A stretch of 16,035 nucleotides of DNA, from contig JAHIVS010000453.1 of NCBI GenBank assembly GCA_018816605.1, positions 1 to 16,035 of the forward strand, read 5' to 3'. This document shows, in pieces, positions 6,792 through 14,852 of the stretch; the stretch's first letter is position 1; each line of letters starts with the position of its first letter. Position numbers and translations under genes: made by a program. Source of the DNA: Pseudomonadota bacterium (GTDB lineage: Bacteria > Desulfobacterota > Desulfobacteria > Desulfobacterales > Desulfobacteraceae). The notes under the pieces were generated by a model, which was given only the letters and a program-made list of their open reading frames with translations, was not told the DNA's origin and ran no database searches.

Positions 6792-7610
6792 ATGTCTTTT
6801 TTAATCGCCGATAAAAACAACTTCAAAATCACATTGGAAGTGGTGCCGCCGGCTGGATTTGACGGCCGGGCGCTGCTGGATAAACTTGCCGCCCTTGCCG
6901 CCCTTGCCTTTGACGGATTCAGCGTGGCCTCCAACCCGGTTGCAAAACCCAGGATGTCTGCCATGGTGTTTTCCCACCTGCTCCAGGAACGGACCGGCAA
7001 ACCCGCCATTCTCCATTTCACGGTCCGGGATCACAACCGGCTGGGGCTCCAGGCAGAACTCTGGGGCGCAAGGGCACTGGGTCTTGATACCATCATTGCC
7101 GTCACCGGAGATCCATCCGCCCGGAACAATGGAAACACGACAACAACCGTCAACGATCTGAATGTCTTCGAGCTTATCCAGATGGCAAAGGCGGCAGATC
7201 TTTGCACCGGTGCCGTTCTGGATTACCGGCCCGAGGTGAACGGGCTTGAAAATGAAATAAAGCGAATTGAGAAAAAAGCGGCTGCCGGTGCACAATTCAT
7301 CGTTACCCAGCCGGTGTACGACCGTCAAACCGCCCAGACCCTTCATGATGCCCTAGACCACATCAAGGTTCCTGTTATCATGGGAATTTTACCCCTGCTT
7401 TCCCACAAGCATGCGGTTTTCCTCCACAACAAGGTGGCCGGCATTGCAGTGCCCCATGCACTCCAAAAAGAAATGGCAACGGCCAAAGATCCGGTTGGCA
7501 CCGGCATAGAACAGTCCAGACAAATGCTTGCATTGGCCAGAAAATTGTTTTCAGGGGCCTGCATCATGCCCCCCTTTGACCGGTTTGACATCTTGCCCAG
7601 GATTTTTTGA
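6792..7610 (+). CDS. metF: Methylenetetrahydrofolate reductase (MetF family)
   Basis: This 272-residue protein is close to the usual bacterial MetF length of about 290. It interconverts 5,10-methylene- and 5-methyl-tetrahydrofolate using FAD, serving methionine synthesis or, in many anaerobes, the Wood-Ljungdahl pathway. Visible family features are LEVVPP (E16 in the place of the catalytic glutamate of MetF), the HFTVRDHNR segment (about residues 75-83), IIAVTGDP, the QFIVTQPVYD strand and a C-terminal IMPPFDRFDI. The last two resemble MetF domains of the short type and of bifunctional YitJ-like proteins. The start has AAGAGGA upstream. Its stop overlaps the start of the HD-GYP gene by one base, implying coupling. 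No other folate-pathway gene is in view. Confidence 0.9.
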   Translation: MSFLIADKNNFKITLEVVPPAGFDGRALLDKLAALAALAFDGFSVASNPVAKPRMSAMVFSHLLQERTGKPAILHFTVRDHNRLGLQAELWGARALGLDTIIAVTGDPSARNNGNTTTTVNDLNVFELIQMAKAADLCTGAVLDYRPEVNGLENEIKRIEKKAAAGAQFIVTQPVYDRQTAQTLHDALDHIKVPVIMGILPLLSHKHAVFLHNKVAGIAVPHALQKEMATAKDPVGTGIEQSRQMLALARKLFSGACIMPPFDRFDILPRIF

Positions 7611-8524
7611 TGGACGGACACCTCTGTGTTAAAAAATCCCAGGTGCATTTGTTTAAAAAAGTTTCCTTTTACCATCAACCCAAGGAAGGTGAGTTTGTTC
7701 TCTACAAAAAAAGCAATGAGAGACTTCCCAGGGAAAAGCCCAACAAAATAAGGCATCCCCAGCTTTTTATCCTTAAGGAAGACAAAGATCTGGCATTAAA
7801 AGAACTGACCCGTGCGTTGAACACGGACCTGGCCAAACAGATTGCCTCGGGCGGGCTTGTGCAGGTAAAAAAAGCCCTTTGCAACATTGTTCACGAGGCA
7901 TTGGATGAAGGCCAGCAAGCGGTTATGGAATCATTGCCCGAAACCATTGAAATCCTGTTGGACGCCTATGGCCAGGACCATGGGGCCATGAAATATCTGT
8001 CCCAGATCGCCACCACCTCATCCGTCATGGCGGAACATTCCGTCAATGTTACGGCCCTGACCCTCCAATATTGTTTTTTCAATAGTTTTTCCGACGCAGA
8101 CACCGCCCGCCTGGCCATTTGCGCCCTGCTCCATGATGCGGGCTGTTCAAAACTGGATAAAAACCTGGTGGAAAAAAATGACCGGCTGACGGACGAGGAG
8201 TTCAAAACCTTTACCGCCCACCCGAAGTTGGGCCATGACATGATCGGGAAGAATACGGGTTTTGACATCTCTGTTGCAATGGTTGCCCTTGAGCACCATG
8301 AACGTATTGACGGAAGCGGGTATCCCAGCGGCAGCAGACAGATCTCTTCGGACAGCCAGCTCATCGGCCTCATCAACTGCTATGAGCCCTTAACCTATCG
8401 GAACAAATCCTTCAGAAAGGCCAAAAACCCCTTTGATACGCTGCAAATCATCAAACAGGAGGTGCTTGAAGGAAAATTTTCCAAACACCTCTTTAAACAA
8501 TTTACCTCCTGTCTGACCAAATAA
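7610..8524 (+). CDS. HD-GYP domain protein with altered metal-site residues
   Basis: This is a 304-residue cytoplasmic protein. The N-terminal ~125 residues have no recognised domain. The C-terminal half is an HD-GYP domain, a family that hydrolyses the second messenger c-di-GMP: H143, H175-D176, H204, H229-H230 and DGSGYP (233-238) are present. Two usual features are altered. The HDxGK lysine is C179, and the aspartate of the ADxYD motif is N256 (INCYEP). The protein may thus be a weak enzyme, have other nucleotide specificity, or act only as a binder. The ATG at 7610 shares one base with the metF stop; an in-frame TTG lies immediately before it. It lacks a receiver domain, but a single-domain response regulator converges on it 17 bases away. 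Confidence 0.88.
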   Translation: MDGHLCVKKSQVHLFKKVSFYHQPKEGEFVLYKKSNERLPREKPNKIRHPQLFILKEDKDLALKELTRALNTDLAKQIASGGLVQVKKALCNIVHEALDEGQQAVMESLPETIEILLDAYGQDHGAMKYLSQIATTSSVMAEHSVNVTALTLQYCFFNSFSDADTARLAICALLHDAGCSKLDKNLVEKNDRLTDEEFKTFTAHPKLGHDMIGKNTGFDISVAMVALEHHERIDGSGYPSGSRQISSDSQLIGLINCYEPLTYRNKSFRKAKNPFDTLQIIKQEVLEGKFSKHLFKQFTSCLTK

Positions 8525-8545
8525 GGCTCTCAAAAAAAGCCTATT
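8520..8545. terminator. Weak bidirectional terminator candidate between convergent genes
   Basis: AATAAGGCT (8520-8528) and AGCCTATT (8538-8545) pair with one bulged base around an A-rich loop. The stem overlaps both stop codons of the HD-GYP and response regulator genes. It is short, so the call is tentative. Confidence 0.35.
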
Positions 8546-8945
8546 CCCTTTCCCCGGAAGGGTCGCCAACCACCCGGATGAGTTCTTCCATAAATATTTT
8601 TTCTGTCACCGGTTTAACAATATAACTGTCAACCCCTAAGGAAAGCGCCTTGTTCATGGTTTTCTGAATTGCCTCAACCGTGAGCATGACAAACCGAATA
8701 TCCCGGGTATGGGGATTTGCCTTGATTCTTTCTAAAAAGGCCATGCCATCCATTATGGGCATGTTCAGGTCGGACACAATCAGGTCGACCCGGGTTGATG
8801 CAATGGCCTCAAGGGCCTCAGCACCATCGCCAGCCTCAAGCACATGGGTGATTCCGTTGTTTGCCAAAAACTTTACAACAATCCGCCGCATGGACAGGCT
8901 GTCGTCCACCAGCAGAATCTTAAGCCCAGGGTTCAGTTTTTTCAC
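8541..8945 (-). CDS. Single-domain CheY-like response regulator
   Basis: This 134-residue receiver domain has no output domain. The acidic pair D14-D15, phosphoacceptor D59 (in VSDLNMP), T89 and K111 (VKP) are all present, so it should be phosphorylated by a histidine kinase and act by protein contact. The start is uncertain: GTG at 8945 has GGGAGG a few bases upstream, while the in-frame TTG at 8957 lies within that site. With either start the gene overlaps the end of the Nudix gene by 26-38 bases, so translation may be coupled. No kinase is in view. Partners could include the nearby HD-GYP or HDOD proteins, which is inference from position. Confidence 0.9.
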   Translation of the reverse strand: MKKLNPGLKILLVDDSLSMRRIVVKFLANNGITHVLEAGDGAEALEAIASTRVDLIVSDLNMPIMDGMAFLERIKANPHTRDIRFVMLTVEAIQKTMNKALSLGVDSYIVKPVTEKIFMEELIRVVGDPSGERE

Positions 8946-9528
8946 AATTCCTCCCAATCATAGGGGTACCTGGCCGGAACGCTTTCAAGTCTTTTATTTT
9001 AAAAGAATAGGTGCCCTGTTTTCGATCCAGAAAAAAATCAACCAGGGTCTGCCGGATCACCTCAAAGGCAATTTCGTTCCAGGGGATTTGGGCTTCTGTA
9101 AACAGGCGCACCTCGCAGCTTTCACTGGTGGGACCAAACAGCTCATCCCCAAGCTCTGCCCGGAACATCAGATAGATCTGGTCCACAAAGATAATATTGA
9201 ACAGCCGGTAGGGATCAATGATCCGGACATGGGCCCCTGTCTCCTCCAGGGTTTCCCGAACAGCCCCTCCCTGGACCGATTCCTTGTTTTCAAGGTACCC
9301 GGCCGGCAGGGTCCATTTGCCTTTTCTGGGTTCGATATTCCGTTTGCACAAAAGAACTTTGTCCCCGAAAATCGGAATACATCCCACCACCATTTTCGGA
9401 TTTTCATACTGCACATGGGGACATTTCGTACACACAGACCGCAAATGGTCATCATCAACGGGAATCTTTTTTTCCATTGGCGCGCCACAAGAACTGCAAA
9501 AATTTATCTTTATCCCATTGTCGTTCAT
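8920..9528 (-). CDS. Nudix hydrolase with N-terminal zinc ribbon
   Basis: This is a 202-residue cytoplasmic hydrolase. A zinc ribbon (C11/C14 and C33/C36) is followed by a complete Nudix box at about residues 77-99: G-x5-E-x7-RETLEETGA. The box binds divalent metal and cleaves nucleoside diphosphates linked to another group X. The zinc ribbon arrangement recalls NADH pyrophosphatase and ADP-ribose-type Nudix enzymes; the exact substrate is not readable. The ATG at 9528 is preferred over the GTG at 9534; GGGGTG just upstream is a modest ribosome site. The last 26 bases overlap the response regulator on the same strand, giving a two-gene unit that pairs a metabolic hydrolase with a signalling protein. 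Confidence 0.9.
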   Translation of the reverse strand: MNDNGIKINFCSSCGAPMEKKIPVDDDHLRSVCTKCPHVQYENPKMVVGCIPIFGDKVLLCKRNIEPRKGKWTLPAGYLENKESVQGGAVRETLEETGAHVRIIDPYRLFNIIFVDQIYLMFRAELGDELFGPTSESCEVRLFTEAQIPWNEIAFEVIRQTLVDFFLDRKQGTYSFKIKDLKAFRPGTPMIGRNCEKTEPWA

Positions 9529-9545
9529 AGACACCCCATACAGGA

Positions 9546-9574
9546 AATTTACACTCCAGACAACTAAAATTCAA
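9546..9574 (-). promoter_or_regulatory. Possible sigma-70-type promoter for the Nudix-response regulator pair
   Basis: On the minus strand TTGAAT (9569-9574) and TAAATT (9546-9551) are 17 bases apart, and transcription would start near 9539, about 11 bases before the ATG at 9528. Each element matches four of six consensus bases. Confidence 0.4.
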
Positions 9575-9588
9575 ATCCATAGATATTC

Positions 9589-9617
9589 TTGACAGAAATG
9601 CAAAAATCCGATATTTT
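9589..9617 (+). promoter_or_regulatory. Strong -35 promoter placed very close to the DUF342 start
   Basis: A perfect TTGACA (9589-9594), a 17-base spacer and TATTTT (9612-9617) are visible. The predicted transcription start, near 9624, is only about 5 bases before the ATG at 9629. The message would be nearly leaderless, or translation would begin at a later ATG such as 9680. Confidence 0.55.
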
Positions 9618-9628
9618 TCCTAGCCGCT

Positions 9629-12118
9629 ATGAATGCTCACAATACCCTTGATCCAAACGCAACGGACAACGGCAAAGAAATGCCGGAAGTTACTGCACAA
9701 GACATTTTTGGCAGAGAAAACAAAAACCTCATCAATCTGGCCATCAAGTGCCGTCTGATTCCCCTTGAACTGGAAAAAGACCTGTTAAACAGGCTTGCAG
9801 AAAAAAGGCAGCACACCCCCGGCTATTCTGCGGTTGAACTTTTCAGACAATCCGAACTTCTTTCCGATGAAAACATTGCTTTTCTTTTTTCTGTCAGGGA
9901 TCATCTGGAAACCAAAATGCTGGATAAAAAATTTGGGGAACTCGGGGTTGCCAACCGGTTTGTCCAGCCGGAAAGTGTCAAAAAAGCGCTGGACATGCAA
10001 AGTGCCATTTTCAAGGAAACAAGCCAAAGCCGGCTGATCGGTGACATCCTGCTGGAAAATAAGGAAATTTCCAAGGAGAACAAGTCTGCCATACTGCTCT
10101 CCCAGGACCGGATAAAAGATGAGTTTCTGGCAGAGGCCATGAACGATATCGCCGCATCAGAGATAGAAAAAATCTCCCTGAACATGCGATTTGGTGCCAT
10201 TGCGGTCAAAAAGGAGCTGATCAACATTGACCAGTTGAACCAGGCGCTTTTGGCACAGAAGGCTGCCGCAAACTCCGGCCAGCCCAGACAATACCTCGGA
10301 GATATTCTCAAGCAATTGTTCAACCTGTCGGATGCGGATCTTCATTATATCCTCCAGATTCAAAAAGAGATGGAAAAAAAGAGGCTGTCCCTTGAAAAAG
10401 CCCTGTCGCTCTATAACAATGAAACCAATACCAACAAGCGGCTTTCAAAGCAGTTCGAATATAGATTTTCCAAAAACAAACTGGCTGCATTTCTCAGGAA
10501 AACGGATGAGAGCTTTCAGGGAATCCAGGTCCGGGATCTGATCTCCTGGCTCAACTCCATTGGCATCACCTGGGGCATCTGTCCGGAAGAAACCATCAGG
10601 CAATTTCTGACCGGGGCAAAAATCGGCATGGAGCTCCAGATTGCCCAGGGCCTGCCCCCACAAAATGGGGAGGACGGATCCAATGAATTTTTCTTTGACA
10701 CTGAGCTGCTTCCATCCGAAAGCGATGATCAAAACCCCCTCTTGCTTGTCAAAAGAGGAGATGCACTGGCACGGGTGATCCCCCCCAAAAATGGAATCCC
10801 GGGTAAGGATGTTTGCGGATTCAGCATTCCTGCCCCCAGTCCGCGAACCATGCCTGTAAATTGCGGGGAGGGGGTTATAAAACAGGAGGATCTGTTTATT
10901 GCCGATACAGACGGAATGCCCTTGCTGTACAAAAACAGGACCCTGTTTGTCAGACCCCGGGAGCAGGCCATTCCCACACGATACCATACCGGCTCCATTG
11001 ATACGGACCTGGGCAATCGCTACCTTGAGGTCAATCTCAAGGTAGAGGGTTCCATTTCCCAAAAAGGAAAAGTCAGGTGCCAGGGGATTGAGATCAGCGG
11101 GGACCTCCTGGGTCAGGTATCGGCAGCCGGAGATATCCGGGTGAAAGGACACATCGGTCACCCCCAGTTGCAGGTGGATGACCAGGCGAAAATACGGGCT
11201 GAAGGCGATATCCTGGCAAACAAATCCATTGTCAATGCCATTATCATTACCGCCAAAAGCCTCAAGGCACCCAATGCAGACCTTATATCTTCTGCCGTGC
11301 TTGCATTTCAGGATATTGTCCTAAAAAATGTGTCGGATAACGGCACCAGGGCCTCAATTCTTCAAACCGGAAAAAATCCCAATCTTAAGGCAGAGGGTCT
11401 GGACAGCCTTATTCAAACCCAGACAGCGGAATTAAATAAACTCCGCCACCAGGAAGAGCTGGACGAACTGGAAACAAAACTGAACACAAAGTTAGCGGTA
11501 AAGGAAAAATACCTCAAGCAGCATGAAATCTGCAAATATCTTTTGGCGTTGACCGAGTGCCGGGACCTGGCTGGCATTCCCTCCCTTGATCAGAAACTTG
11601 CCCTTGTCAAAAAAGATCCGGATGCCTTTTCCGGCTTGCCCATAAAACCTGGCCTTGATGAAAAGGACGCATCCGAATTTCTCAATCACTTGCTAGGGGA
11701 GATCGCTTCCATGGAGAGCGCCTCCCGTGTCGCCCATCTCCGGGAAATGATCGATGTCAAGTACGGCATGTACCGGGCAGCCGTAAACGCCACCCGGCGG
11801 CATCAACATGAATATGAGGCCGAAAAAGAGATTGTTCTTAAAAAAGTGATGTCCCAAACCGCTCAAATCCTAAAAAAACAAGAAACCATTAAAAAACTGA
11901 CAACCAGGAAAGATGCCCTTTTATTGAGCCAGGGATACCTCACCCATCCGGTTCCCCCTGCCATCAAGGTCAAAAACCTGGTACAGAAAGGCACGGTGAT
12001 CATGGGGCAGAAAGCCCGCCTGACCGTTGACCAGGATATCCATGGGGTCAAATTCATGGAAACACAAAAATCCCCTGCAGAAGCACCTGCCATCACCATT
12101 GAGGGGTTTTATGAATAA
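9629..12118 (+). CDS. DUF342 (FapA-like) protein with N-terminal MshEN-like repeats
   Basis: This is an 829-residue, probably cytoplasmic protein with three parts. The N-terminus holds four degenerate repeats of the F/LGxxxxxxxxxxxxxxLxxALxxQ type at about residues 100-125, 138-165, 186-211 and 221-247, resembling the MshEN (GspE N-terminal) module. Residues of about 280-580 form the DUF342/FapA region, with GDALARVIPPKNGIPGKDVCG and a glycine-spaced repeat (GSISQKGKVRCQGIEISGDL and following) that looks like a beta-helix. The rest is charged and heptad-like, as in a coiled coil (about 590-775). FapA-type proteins have been linked to polar flagellar placement in Vibrio; the biochemical role of most DUF342 proteins is unknown. 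The ATG at 9629 lacks a ribosome site, and M18 at 9680 is an alternative. Its end overlaps the ATPase gene by 8 bases. Confidence 0.85.
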   Translation: MNAHNTLDPNATDNGKEMPEVTAQDIFGRENKNLINLAIKCRLIPLELEKDLLNRLAEKRQHTPGYSAVELFRQSELLSDENIAFLFSVRDHLETKMLDKKFGELGVANRFVQPESVKKALDMQSAIFKETSQSRLIGDILLENKEISKENKSAILLSQDRIKDEFLAEAMNDIAASEIEKISLNMRFGAIAVKKELINIDQLNQALLAQKAAANSGQPRQYLGDILKQLFNLSDADLHYILQIQKEMEKKRLSLEKALSLYNNETNTNKRLSKQFEYRFSKNKLAAFLRKTDESFQGIQVRDLISWLNSIGITWGICPEETIRQFLTGAKIGMELQIAQGLPPQNGEDGSNEFFFDTELLPSESDDQNPLLLVKRGDALARVIPPKNGIPGKDVCGFSIPAPSPRTMPVNCGEGVIKQEDLFIADTDGMPLLYKNRTLFVRPREQAIPTRYHTGSIDTDLGNRYLEVNLKVEGSISQKGKVRCQGIEISGDLLGQVSAAGDIRVKGHIGHPQLQVDDQAKIRAEGDILANKSIVNAIIITAKSLKAPNADLISSAVLAFQDIVLKNVSDNGTRASILQTGKNPNLKAEGLDSLIQTQTAELNKLRHQEELDELETKLNTKLAVKEKYLKQHEICKYLLALTECRDLAGIPSLDQKLALVKKDPDAFSGLPIKPGLDEKDASEFLNHLLGEIASMESASRVAHLREMIDVKYGMYRAAVNATRRHQHEYEAEKEIVLKKVMSQTAQILKKQETIKKLTTRKDALLLSQGYLTHPVPPAIKVKNLVQKGTVIMGQKARLTVDQDIHGVKFMETQKSPAEAPAITIEGFYE

Positions 12119-13973
12119 GATTGACGAAATATCTGACACTATATTAAAGGCCCTGGTCAAGGCCGGTATTTTGACCCAAGAGAGGGCCAAGACGGCCTGG
12201 CGGGTAAAATCCAAACTGCCGACGGGGAAAACCGTGGTCGAAGTGATCAAGGACCTTAAGTATGCCAATTCTGATCAGCTCAAAGCGGTGTTTCGTTCAA
12301 ACCTTCTATCCCTCCGGATAGGCGATATCCTGGTGGAATTTGGGTATCTTTCCCCGGAAAAACTCCGGGCGGCACTGGATATTCAGAAATCCGACACCAC
12401 CAAACAGCTTGGCCAGATTATCATAGAACATCAATTTATGAGTGAAAATGATTTTCTAGATGCCCTGTCCGTTCAACTGGGGTTTCCATTTGTTAACCTT
12501 TCCGTTGAAGAGCTGGATCATGACCTCATCAGCCATGCGCCAATCCAATGGTGCCTGTCCAATCATTTTCTGCCGGTTCGCAATCAAAAAGACAAGGTGG
12601 TTGTCGCCTTTGCCGATCCCTTTAACAAAGCGGATATTAAAAGCGCCCAGCAATTGTATGGAGAAAACCTGGTGGTTGCCATCTCTTCTCCGGGCTCCAT
12701 TGAAAAATATTTAAAACAACTGGCAGAAGGAAAAACAAAATCCCGGGTCGTGATGGATGAAAACACGGCCATTGGCATTGTGGAATCGGTTATCAGTACC
12801 GCCATTCAAAAAGGGGCCAGTGATATTCATCTGGAGCCCTTGAAGGACCGGCTCCAGGTAAAATACAGGATAGACGGCATCCTGATTTTTTACAAGGATT
12901 TTCCATTGGAGTCCATCTCCATGGTTACGGCACGGATCAAGGTGTTGTGCAAGGCCAACATTGCCGAGAAAAGGCGGCACCAGGACGGGCGGATGTCCTT
13001 TGAAGACAATGGGAATAACTATGACCTGAGGGTTTCCATTTATGCAGCCATCTTTGGTGAAAAAGTTGTTTTACGGGTCTTGAACCGGATTGACCAGATC
13101 ATTCGTATTGAGGACATCGGGATGCAACCCAAAATGCTGGAGCGCTACCTGCGGGATGTTCTTAATGTGCCCAGCGGTGTCCTGATTATCACCGGGCCCA
13201 CAGGGTCTGGAAAAACAACCACCTTGTATTCTTGCGTCAATTACATCAAAAAACCGGAATTGTGTATTATCACGGCAGAAGACCCCGTGGAATATGTGAT
13301 GGAAGGCATTACTCAGTGTTCCATTGATCCGAATATTAATCTGACCTATGAAGAAACCCTCCGGCATGTGGTACGCCAGGATCCCGATGTGATCGTTATT
13401 GGAGAAATCAGGGACAATTATTCGGCGGACGTTGCGGTCCATGCCGCCCTCACCGGTCATAAGGTTTTGACCTCCTTTCACACGGAAGATAGTATCAGTG
13501 GCCTTATCCGGTTGATGAACATGGATATTGAAGCCTTTCTGATCTCATCAACCGTGGTCTGCATCCTGTCCCAACGGCTTCTCAGAAAGGTTTGCCGCCA
13601 TTGTGGAAAGCCGTACAAACCGTCTTCCTCAGAACTCAAGATTCTTGGATATGTGCCCAAGGACCTGGGCCGGTTTAACTTCATGAAAGGCGCTGGATGC
13701 CAGGCCTGCAATTACACCGGGTATAAAGGCCGGATACCTGTCTTTGAAATGCTGGTCCTCAATGAACAGGTCCGGGAAGCCATACTGGACCATAAATCCA
13801 GCCATGAAATCAGAAAAATCAGTATTGATACCACAAATTTGGTCACCTTAATGGAAGAGGCATTGTCCAAGGCAGCGGTTGGGATAACGACTCTGGATGA
13901 AATTTTTCGGTGTGTACCGAGATTGCTACCGCCAAGACCGATTCAAGAAATAAATCGACTATTGGGAAATTAG
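12111..13973 (+). CDS. GspE/PilB-type secretion ATPase with N-terminal MshEN-like domain
   Basis: This is a 620-residue hexameric motor ATPase of the type II secretion/type IV pilus family. Walker A is GPTGSGKT (362-369), the Asp box ITAEDPVEY (387-395), Walker B DPDVIVIGE (424-432), the His box lies around H457, and a zinc-binding tetracysteine is C495/C498 and C530/C533. An MshEN module at about residues 68-128 has a first half matching the c-di-GMP-binding consensus well (LRIGDILVEFGYLSPEKL). The second half is weaker, with Q where R and G are usual. I chose ATG 12111, preceded by GAGGGG and overlapping the DUF342 stop; the open frame further upstream is spurious. The C-terminal ~30 residues extend beyond the usual core. 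No pilin, platform protein or secretin is nearby. Confidence 0.93.
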   Translation: MNKIDEISDTILKALVKAGILTQERAKTAWRVKSKLPTGKTVVEVIKDLKYANSDQLKAVFRSNLLSLRIGDILVEFGYLSPEKLRAALDIQKSDTTKQLGQIIIEHQFMSENDFLDALSVQLGFPFVNLSVEELDHDLISHAPIQWCLSNHFLPVRNQKDKVVVAFADPFNKADIKSAQQLYGENLVVAISSPGSIEKYLKQLAEGKTKSRVVMDENTAIGIVESVISTAIQKGASDIHLEPLKDRLQVKYRIDGILIFYKDFPLESISMVTARIKVLCKANIAEKRRHQDGRMSFEDNGNNYDLRVSIYAAIFGEKVVLRVLNRIDQIIRIEDIGMQPKMLERYLRDVLNVPSGVLIITGPTGSGKTTTLYSCVNYIKKPELCIITAEDPVEYVMEGITQCSIDPNINLTYEETLRHVVRQDPDVIVIGEIRDNYSADVAVHAALTGHKVLTSFHTEDSISGLIRLMNMDIEAFLISSTVVCILSQRLLRKVCRHCGKPYKPSSSELKILGYVPKDLGRFNFMKGAGCQACNYTGYKGRIPVFEMLVLNEQVREAILDHKSSHEIRKISIDTTNLVTLMEEALSKAAVGITTLDEIFRCVPRLLPPRPIQEINRLLGN

Positions 13974-13978
13974 TACCG

Positions 13979-14818
13979 ATGAATAATAAACTAAAAATAA
14001 TTGATATCATTCGACAGCATGTGGCCGATGAAGATTCTTTCCCAGTGTTAAGCCCCCAGGCAATCCAGCTTCAAGGCGCAATCACCCAAAAGGATCTTGA
14101 CTTTGATGTGATCAAAAAACTTATTCGGACCGACCCGACACTGACCAGCAAGATTTTAAAAGTGGCCAATTCTTCTTTTTACATGGGTCTGGGTGAGGTG
14201 GAAACCATCAAGGATGCCTTGGTGAGGCTGGGGCAGAACGAGTTGGTCAATATTATCATGCGGGTGATCCACAAACAAAACTTTTCATCTGCCAACCCCA
14301 TGATCAGAGGATTTCAAAACCGGTTGTGGGACCATTCTGTTGCCTGTGCCATCGGGACCCTGTGGACCACCCGATATTTAAAAATGGAAGAATTGATTCC
14401 CAAAGCCTTTATTGCAGGCCTGCTCCATGACATGGGAAAATTATGTATCCTTTCCGCACTGGAAAAAATGTCGACCACCGATATCCCGGGGTTCACTCTT
14501 ACCCCGGATCTTATGGATAAAATTCTGACAAGCCTGCACACCCATCAGGGCCATGCATTGTTAAGCCGCTGGCATCTGCCCATTCGGTATTGCTGTATTG
14601 CAAAGGACCACCATACCGATACCTACGACTCCTCTGACATGCTGCTCAATATTGTACGGCTGGTGAATATGGTCTGTAATAAAATGGAACAAAATGATCC
14701 CGGCCAAGATCTGGCATTTATTATCGGCTCCCAAGAGGCCGATATCCTGGGCATACCTGAAACAGGAGTGGCCTTATTGGAAATTGCCCTGGAAGATGCA
14801 AGAGCAAAGCAATCATAA
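13979..14818 (+). CDS. HDOD domain protein
   Basis: This is a 279-residue cytoplasmic protein of the HDOD family, related to HD phosphohydrolases and usually involved in signalling or regulation, often without proven enzyme activity. Visible features are the helical LIRTDPTLTSKILKVANSS segment (48-66), IKDALVRLG (77-85), H119 and an intact HD pair (H150-D151 in LLHDMGKL). The start at ATG 13979 lies 5 bases after the ATPase stop; a longer frame from 13910 overlaps the ATPase and begins with unlikely sequence. The ribosome site is weak (GGGA about 12 bases upstream), so translation probably depends on the upstream gene. It closes the DUF342-ATPase-HDOD operon. Confidence 0.88.
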   Translation: MNNKLKIIDIIRQHVADEDSFPVLSPQAIQLQGAITQKDLDFDVIKKLIRTDPTLTSKILKVANSSFYMGLGEVETIKDALVRLGQNELVNIIMRVIHKQNFSSANPMIRGFQNRLWDHSVACAIGTLWTTRYLKMEELIPKAFIAGLLHDMGKLCILSALEKMSTTDIPGFTLTPDLMDKILTSLHTHQGHALLSRWHLPIRYCCIAKDHHTDTYDSSDMLLNIVRLVNMVCNKMEQNDPGQDLAFIIGSQEADILGIPETGVALLEIALEDARAKQS

Positions 14819-14823
14819 TAAAG

Positions 14824-14842
14824 ATACCCGTATCCGGAGTAT
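14824..14842. terminator. Weak hairpin between convergent HDOD and ilvY genes
   Basis: ATACCCG (14824-14830) and CGGAGTAT (14835-14842) can pair with one bulge around TATC. Read on the minus strand it is followed by CTTTATT, so it could end the ilvY transcript. The stem is short. Confidence 0.3.
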
Positions 14843-14852
14843 GCCGAAGCTT

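Noticed and set aside
12027..12110. Upstream start for the secretion ATPase
   Set aside because: It reads through the end of the DUF342 gene and the extra residues are unlike the family; ATG 12111 has GAGGGG before it.
13910..13978. Upstream start for the HDOD protein
   Set aside because: It lies inside the ATPase 3' end and the extra residues look non-coding; ATG 13979 fits operon spacing.
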